Assembly (NCBI RefSeq): GCF_035958815.1
Contig: NZ_CP108383.1
Span: 3,348,001 to 3,412,000, forward strand
DNA from: Nocardia sp. NBC_01327
Lineage (GTDB): Bacteria; Actinomycetota; Actinomycetes; Mycobacteriales; Mycobacteriaceae
Reading direction: 5' to 3'
Length of the DNA: 64,000 nt
Shown here: positions 59,002-64,000 of the stretch, in pieces
Layout of the letters: each line of letters begins with the position of its first letter
Position numbering within the stretch: position 1 is the first letter of the stretch
Translations under genes and position numbers: made by a program
Notes under the pieces: generated by a model
Seen by the model: only the letters and a program-made list of their open reading frames with translations
Database searches by the model: none
Told to the model about the DNA's origin: nothing

Positions 59002-59098
59002 CACCGCCAGCGTTCGTCGTGCTCGATCGAATCGCGACGGTGCAGGAGTAGCGGTTCCTGCGCGATTCGGTCAGCTGGGCGATTCCTCCGCCCCTGAG

Positions 59099-59320
59099 AT
59101 GCCTTGCCGCACTGGAAAGATCACTGTACGTGTGAGATACCCGAACGCCGAACTGTACTTCGCGGTATTCGGTGCAATGACCAAGAGCCGCGTCCTGACG
59201 GTGGAAAGCTTCGACGACCTGACCGGTGCGAAAATCATGCGCGCCGCAGGTTTCGAGGCCATCTTCATCGCTGCCACCATGAACCCGCCGGGAATCGAAC
59301 CTCCTATGGAGCTGCGATGA
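59099..59320 (+). pseudogene. Possible fragment of a PEP-mutase/isocitrate-lyase-like gene
   Basis: A 73-codon frame starting ATG at 59099, without ribosome site, encodes VRYPNAELYFAVFGAMTK and then LTGAKIMRAAGFEAIFIAAT. The second part weakly recalls the first strand and helix of PEP phosphomutase-like enzymes (Ala-Ala-Gly-Phe-Glu-Ala), but nothing of the rest of that enzyme follows. It fills most of the 344-base gap between the cysteine hydrolase and the IMPase-like gene. May be a relic, a short gene or chance. Confidence 0.25.
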
Positions 59321-59345
59321 CACAACAGTCGAAAGGTGACCCGGA

Positions 59346-60275
59346 ATGACCACTGGGGCAACGATCACCGAACTGGCACACCACATCGCCGACTTGGTGC
59401 GCCAGATGATCACCGAAATCCGTCCGCGCCTGATAGACGCCGCATTGACCGGTCATCGGGCAGAGAACGAGAACCTGCGCCACAGCGACAACTTCCTCTC
59501 CGACTACGACCTGTGGATGCACCAACGCTACAAAGAGCTACTGGCCCAGAAGATCCCATCGTTCGTCTACGCCTCCGAGGAAGCCGACCCCGAGGTCATC
59601 GGCCCGGACTCGGACCCCGACCTGTGTGTGCTGGTCGACCCGCTCGACACCAGCGAGCTGGCCGTACGTGGCCTGTACGGATACACCCACGTCCTGGTCT
59701 ACTCACGCGAACTGGCACGGCCCGTCGCCGCGGTGGTCGGCGACATCTTTCACCACATCGAGATCTACGTCGCGGCCATGGACGAAGCCGGAAACGACCG
59801 AGCGCTCATGATCACCGCGGACGGTGCCCGACACGCTCTCGCTCGGCCATCGCAAGCCTCACTGCCGGACGCATTGGTCACCAATTACCTCATGCGACCT
59901 GCGCAACGATTCCAGCCATTGGCAGGGCAGCAAGAATTTCTGAAAGCGCTGAGCGCTCCGGCCGGGAACGGAACGATGAACGGGCGTATCGGTGTTGATT
60001 TCGGATCGATCGGCTTGTGTCACGTCGCGGCCGGATTCTCCGATGCCATGATCGAATTCGCCAAAGGCTTCGCCATCTGGGACCTGTCGCCAGGGCACTA
60101 CATCCTGCACGCCGCAGGCGGTATCGTGACCGACCTCGACGGCAGAGATATCCCACTGGACTACCGTTTGAACTCGATGTCCGACATCAACAAAGCCATG
60201 AATACACGTCAGAGATTCATTGCCGCCGGAAACCGCAACTTGGCTCGCGAAATCCAGTCCACATTGCATAGGTGA
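59346..60275 (+). CDS. Inositol-monophosphatase-like phosphatase
   Basis: 309 residues. ASEEADPE (metal site 1), LVDPLDTSELAVRG (the DPxDxT/S core) and AIWDLSPGHYILHAAGG (the WD-x-AAG-like block) give the FIG superfamily signature. It removes phosphate from a cyclitol or sugar phosphate, or from 3'-phosphoadenosine compounds. The usual DGT is DTS, so specificity may differ. AAGGTG about 8 bases before the ATG. Followed by an oxidoreductase gene after 68 bases in the same direction. Confidence 0.75.
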   Translation: MTTGATITELAHHIADLVRQMITEIRPRLIDAALTGHRAENENLRHSDNFLSDYDLWMHQRYKELLAQKIPSFVYASEEADPEVIGPDSDPDLCVLVDPLDTSELAVRGLYGYTHVLVYSRELARPVAAVVGDIFHHIEIYVAAMDEAGNDRALMITADGARHALARPSQASLPDALVTNYLMRPAQRFQPLAGQQEFLKALSAPAGNGTMNGRIGVDFGSIGLCHVAAGFSDAMIEFAKGFAIWDLSPGHYILHAAGGIVTDLDGRDIPLDYRLNSMSDINKAMNTRQRFIAAGNRNLAREIQSTLHR

Positions 60276-60343
60276 ATCACAGTTCCCGGCATGGCCAGAC
60301 CGCAGCTGCGGAAGGGCCGGATCATCGGTGTTAGGGGAGTGAG

Positions 60344-61430
60344 ATGGCGGAACTTCGAGTGGCAGTGGTGGGGTACGGGCTGGCCGGATCGGTGTTCCAT
60401 GCACCACTGATCGCCGCCGAACCACGCATGCGCTTGGACGTGGTAGTCACCTCGTCGGCCGAACGCGCCGAGCAGGCGCGCCGGGAACATCCGGGGGTAC
60501 GGGTCCTCGCCTCAGCCGGGCAGCTGTTCGCTGATCCCTCGGGAATCGATCTGGTCGTGATCGCGACACCCAATCGAACCCATGCCTCGATCGCGCTGGC
60601 GGCGATCGAGGCCGGGATATCGGTAGTGGTGGACAAACAGTTCACCGTCACCTCGGCCGAGGCCGAGCAGGTCATCGCTGCGGCCGATCGGCGTGGGGTG
60701 GCGTTTTCGGTGTTCCAGAACCGACGGTGGGACGGCGACTTCCGCACGGTCCAAACCTTGATGGCGAACGGCCGCTTGGGGAAGGTACGGCGATTTGAGT
60801 CGTGGATCGAGCGGTGGCGACCGGTGGGCAAAGGCGGCTGGCGTGAGCTCGGTTCAGCCGCCGACGGCGCCGGATATCTCTACGACCTTGGCAGCCACCT
60901 CGTCGACCAGGTGCTGACCCTGTTCGGCGCGGTCACCGATGTCTACTGCGAACTCGACCGCCGACGTCCCGGGGTGCAGGCCGATGACGATGCGTTCCTT
61001 GCCCTCACCCACGCTTCAGGCGTCCGGTCTCATTTGTGGATGAGCGCAGTATCGGCACAGATCGGCCCCCGGTTCCGCATTTTGGGATCCGAAGGTGCCT
61101 TCGTCCTGCACGGTTTCGATTCACAGGAAGCCGCCCTGCGCTCCGGCCGACGCCCAGGTAAAGGAGATCCCTGGGGCACGGTCGAACCCGACTGTTGGGG
61201 CCAGTTAGGGACCGATGACGGTATTTAGTCGGATTCCCACCGAGCCTGGCGATTACCCCGCGTTCTATCGCGTGATGGCCGATGCTCTAAGCGACGGCAC
61301 GCCAGTCCCGGTGGATCCCCACGACGCGCTCGAGGCACTGAGGATTCTGGAGCAGGGATTCAGAGTCGCTGGTCGAGCCAGAAATATTCTAGGCGTTGGT
61401 CACACCAGGCCGGAACCCAGTGACGACTAG
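60344..61430 (+). pseudogene. Gfo/Idh/MocA-type oxidoreductase, frameshifted near the 3' end
   Basis: First frame 60344-61228 (294 residues): Rossmann start VAVVGYGLAGSVFHAPLI, VIATPNRTHASIA, then VDKQFTVT and LYDLGSHLVDQVL, the NAD(P) and catalytic regions of the family. It stops after DCWGQLGTDDGI. The next frame, 61215-61430, continues as FSRIPTEPGDYPAFYRVMADALSDGTPVPVDPHDALEAL, exactly the expected C-terminus of the family. Joining them by one shift near 61213-61228 gives a normal length of about 360 residues. Either a disabling mutation, a sequence error or programmed shifting. It would oxidise or reduce a sugar or cyclitol. Confidence 0.75.
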
Positions 61431-61442
61431 TTTGCGGGTCGG

Positions 61443-64000
61443 TCAGAACAGGTCGTCCCAGGTCCAGTCGGGGGAGCCGGTGCCATCGGGCTCCCGCCCG
61501 AACCGGTAGTCCTCCGGGTTCGTGATGTTCCCCAGAAAGAGATCGAAGCTCCCGGCGCCCGGTAGTCGGGCGGTCAACTCCTGCGCTTTGTCGGTCCACC
61601 CGCCGTGTCTTAACTCTTCCAGCAGCGCCGTGACGTCGATCGGGTCATAGAGTTCGATGGCGGGCACGGCGCGCTGGACCAGGATTCGTGCTTGGTCGGT
61701 CCACTCACACTTCCTCAATTCCTCCAGCAGGCACGTGATGCCGACTGGTCCGACAGGATCGACGGCCGACACGGCACGCTCGGCCACCGCCCGTGCTTCG
61801 TCGGTCCACCCGCCGGCCAGTAGCTCCTTGAGCAGCTCCGCGGCGCCGAATGGGTCCTGGAGATCGGCCCCAGATGTTGCGTGTTCTACCAGTTCTCGTG
61901 CTCGGTCGGTCCATCCGCCCTCCCGCAATTCCTTCAGCAGCCACGCGATGCCGACCGGGTCGTAGAAATAGAGACCGTCAGATGTTGCATGCTCGACTAG
62001 TTCTCGTGCTTGGTCGGTCCATCCGCCCTCCCGCAGCTCCTTCAGCAGCTCCGTAATGCCGTACGGGTCATCGAGAACATCGGGCGATACGGCGCGCTCG
62101 ACTAGTTCTCGTGCTTGGTCGGTCCATCCGCCCTCCCGCAGCTTCTTCAGCAAGAACGCGGCGTCGGATGAGTCGTCGAAACGAGCAATGGCGGGTAGGG
62201 CGTGCTCGACTAGTTCTCGTGCTTGGTCGGTCCATCCGCCCTCCCGCAATTCCTCCAGCAACCACGCGACGCTGTACGGGTCGCCGCGACGAATGACTGC
62301 GCACACCTTGCGCTCGACCAGGTCCTGTTCTTGGCGGGTCCATCCGCCTGCCCGTAGCTCGCTCAGCAGCCCCGCGAGGCTGTAGAAGCTGCTGTTGAGA
62401 TCGGTGGTGAGCACAGCGCGCTCGGCCAGTTCTTGTGCTTGGTCGGTCCACCCACCTATCCGCAATTCCTCCAGCAGCTCCGCGATCTCGACTGGGTCGC
62501 TGGTGACGACGGTGGGGACAGTCCGCTCGGCCAGCGCCCGTGACTGATCCACCTTTCCCCCCTTACGCAGCTCCTTCAACAACGCCGCAACCTCAGGCTT
62601 GTTGGTTTTGTCCGGAATGATGTGGTTGATCACCCAGTCGGTTGGCCGTTCGTCACGAGGGTTCACGATCCGAAGCAGATCAATCAATCCGGCAGCGGCG
62701 GCGATGTCTCCAGTAAGGGTGGCCTCGACCCACAGTTGAGCGGCGTCGCGGTAGAGGCCACGATTGCGTGCGGCTCGTCCCAGGGCGGTGCGGTCGCCGG
62801 GGTGGGCATGGTCGGTGAGAGCTTCCCAGAAGTCGATGGGTGGGATGATCTGCTCGCGCTCGGTGCGGCCGTGCTGGTCGAGGTAGTCGGCTAGTTGATA
62901 CACCGGACCACTGGCCGTACTCGCTTCTGCAGACGGGTTTGTGTGGGATCGGCTTCGGGAACGCGTGGGTGCAGCTGCGATGCGGGTCAGCGGCCCGTCG
63001 GCACCTTTACAGGGGCGCGCCGACTCGGCCAGCGCCTTTTCGAGCCAATCAGGCGTTGCGGCAACGGCATTCCATTGGTCAGGAATGTAGGAGTGGGTGC
63101 CGGTGGCCAGCAACCCGTGCGGAATGGCGTTGCGGTGTCCCATGCGGCGGGCGTCCATCGCGATTTTCACGATCGCTTTCGCAGCGGCGGTGAGCTCGTG
63201 CTCGTAGCGGTGTAGCTGCTCCGTGCCGCCGGCCAGGTACTGGGTGATGCGCCCGTGCTCAGCCCGCTCACGCGCAACGCTGAACCGCGGATCTGTCGTG
63301 GCGGCCGTGGCTAGTGCCGCAGGGTTGGCGTCGGCGAAGGAAGCGGGGACCTCAAGGATTGTGGCGCTGTTGTCGAGCAGGTCTCGTACCTGCGAGGCGT
63401 GCGGGCTGCGCAGCTCGGTGTAGTACTCGCTCCATATTGTGCCCACGATCAGGACTGGGCCGCGGACCGGGTCACGCAGCAGGTCACGCAGTGCGACCGC
63501 GGCCGTCTCGTCCCCGCTGCGTCCATCTCCGCCGAGGTATTCCTGAGACTCGTTGAGCCACACCACAGTGCGTGGTCGCACGCGCCCGAGATCCTCGCGT
63601 AGCGCGGTGCGACGGTCTGGGCTGGTCGGATGCCACAGCTGCCACCCACCGCGCTCCCGAAGCGGCGCCAGCGCCTCCCATAAGGCGCGTGTCTTGCCGG
63701 TGGAGGAATCCCCCAGTAGCAGCACGAACCTGCTGTGCCCGGCCTCGACTGCAGTGACGATCTCAGACAGGGCGGTGTCGTGAGGGCGCGGCACATAGGG
63801 TGTCAGCGTGCCGTCATCGTGACACGGCCGACTGACAATGATGGCTTTGTGCACTCCGAGTTCGATCGGGTCCAGTTCCTCGGTGAGTGGTTCTCCAGCC
63901 CCGTCCTGACTCGCACGCTGGTAGGCGTGCTCCCACGCCACCAGCTCCCTGCCGGTCACCTGGCACGCTGTGAAGATCGGTTCGACGGTGTCCCACCGGG
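61443..64000 (-). CDS. STAND-like NTPase with tandem helical repeats, 5' partial
   Basis: The frame is open to the right edge of the window (residues before the GTG at 63959 read RWDTVEPIFTACQ), so the start is outside; at least 852 residues. FVLLLGDSSTGKTRALWEAL is Walker A near the visible N-terminus and RTVVWLNESQEYL a Walker B-like block. From about nt 62600 to 61560 there are ten 35-36-residue helical repeats of the form LLEELREGGWTDQARELVE, likely a TPR-like solenoid for ligand or protein sensing. The layout fits a signalling or conflict NTPase. Ligand unknown. Confidence 0.75.
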   Translation of the reverse strand, partial: RWDTVEPIFTACQVTGRELVAWEHAYQRASQDGAGEPLTEELDPIELGVHKAIIVSRPCHDDGTLTPYVPRPHDTALSEIVTAVEAGHSRFVLLLGDSSTGKTRALWEALAPLRERGGWQLWHPTSPDRRTALREDLGRVRPRTVVWLNESQEYLGGDGRSGDETAAVALRDLLRDPVRGPVLIVGTIWSEYYTELRSPHASQVRDLLDNSATILEVPASFADANPAALATAATTDPRFSVARERAEHGRITQYLAGGTEQLHRYEHELTAAAKAIVKIAMDARRMGHRNAIPHGLLATGTHSYIPDQWNAVAATPDWLEKALAESARPCKGADGPLTRIAAAPTRSRSRSHTNPSAEASTASGPVYQLADYLDQHGRTEREQIIPPIDFWEALTDHAHPGDRTALGRAARNRGLYRDAAQLWVEATLTGDIAAAAGLIDLLRIVNPRDERPTDWVINHIIPDKTNKPEVAALLKELRKGGKVDQSRALAERTVPTVVTSDPVEIAELLEELRIGGWTDQAQELAERAVLTTDLNSSFYSLAGLLSELRAGGWTRQEQDLVERKVCAVIRRGDPYSVAWLLEELREGGWTDQARELVEHALPAIARFDDSSDAAFLLKKLREGGWTDQARELVERAVSPDVLDDPYGITELLKELREGGWTDQARELVEHATSDGLYFYDPVGIAWLLKELREGGWTDRARELVEHATSGADLQDPFGAAELLKELLAGGWTDEARAVAERAVSAVDPVGPVGITCLLEELRKCEWTDQARILVQRAVPAIELYDPIDVTALLEELRHGGWTDKAQELTARLPGAGSFDLFLGNITNPEDYRFGREPDGTGSPDWTWDDLF
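61560..62600 (-). repeat. Ten tandem protein-coding repeats of about 105-108 bp
   Basis: Each unit encodes L-L-x-E-L-R-x-G-G-W-T-D-Q-A-R-E-L-V-E plus a variable linker often containing DP. Units 4 to 7 are nearly identical in DNA, for example the segment around 61893, 62002, 62106 and 62215, which points to recent duplication or gene conversion. Unit number may vary between strains. Confidence 0.8.

Noticed and set aside
61560..62600. Regular repeats considered as a CRISPR array
   Set aside because: Repeat unit is 105-108 bp, in frame and translated into helical repeats; no short palindromic repeat with unique spacers.

Overview
The window reads as chromosome or large-plasmid DNA of a high-GC, mycolic-acid-type actinobacterium, most like Nocardia or a relative. 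The grounds are the codon bias toward G/C at third positions, two Rv3651-like (DUF5593-type) proteins, a cutinase in a conjugation operon, an XRE/DUF397 pair and the SCO6880/VirB4/VirD4 style of type IV secretion. No rRNA, tRNA or CRISPR array was seen. Functions are assigned from motifs read by eye; no database search was possible.

Region 1 (1-17.3 kb) looks like a defence or stress island. It opens with a HipA-like kinase (cut by the window edge) and its DUF3037 partner. A tightly overlapped operon follows: vWA protein, PP2C phosphatase, membrane-anchored protein kinase (the TerY-P type triad) and a fused SF1 helicase-nuclease, with an M48 protease and an Mrr-type nuclease behind it. Convergent to that is a two-gene operon of an LCAT-like lipase and a 1470-aa caspase-STAND-WD40 protein.

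Region 2 (17.4-22 kb) holds a cytochrome P450, two tandem Rv3651-like proteins, the second behind a possible structured leader, and a sparse stretch with one small gene.

Region 3 (22.2-43.6 kb) is a conjugative module on the plus strand: HTH protein, cutinase, M23/transglycosylase cell-wall hydrolase, ParA-like ATPase, VirB2-, VirB8- and VirB6-like membrane proteins, SCO6880-family protein, VirB4, a membrane protein, VirD4, DUF4913, DUF1173 and two large unknowns. A minus-strand cassette (tyrosine recombinase, XRE regulator, zinc-ribbon recombinase-like protein) sits inside this operon just after virB4. No relaxase was recognised.

Region 4 (43.9-46.8 kb) carries small actinobacterial regulatory genes: a minus-strand group of unknowns, and a plus-strand XRE/DUF5753 regulator with its DUF397 partner.

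Region 5 (46.9-61.4 kb) looks like a biosynthetic cluster. The most striking part is a minus-strand operon: a 28-aa peptide gene (short of the usual ORF cut-off), a GST-PqqD fusion, a radical-SAM/SPASM enzyme with an N-terminal PqqD-like domain, and a fused alpha-beta glycyl-tRNA synthetase of a type unusual for actinobacteria. Divergent from it are a regulator and a GT25 glycosyltransferase, with CTGGACA-type heptamers in the promoter, two pairs of them at 11-bp spacing. Further along are a hexapeptide acyltransferase, an alpha/beta hydrolase, a 2OG-Fe(II) oxygenase, a phosphotransferase, an isochorismatase-type hydrolase, an IMPase-type phosphatase and a frameshifted Gfo/Idh/MocA oxidoreductase. 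I propose this as a candidate undescribed RiPP or peptide-scaffold pathway that may use, or be protected by, its own glycyl-tRNA synthetase.

Region 6 (61.4-64 kb) is the 3' part of a STAND-type NTPase with ten tandem 35-36-residue repeats, running off the right edge.
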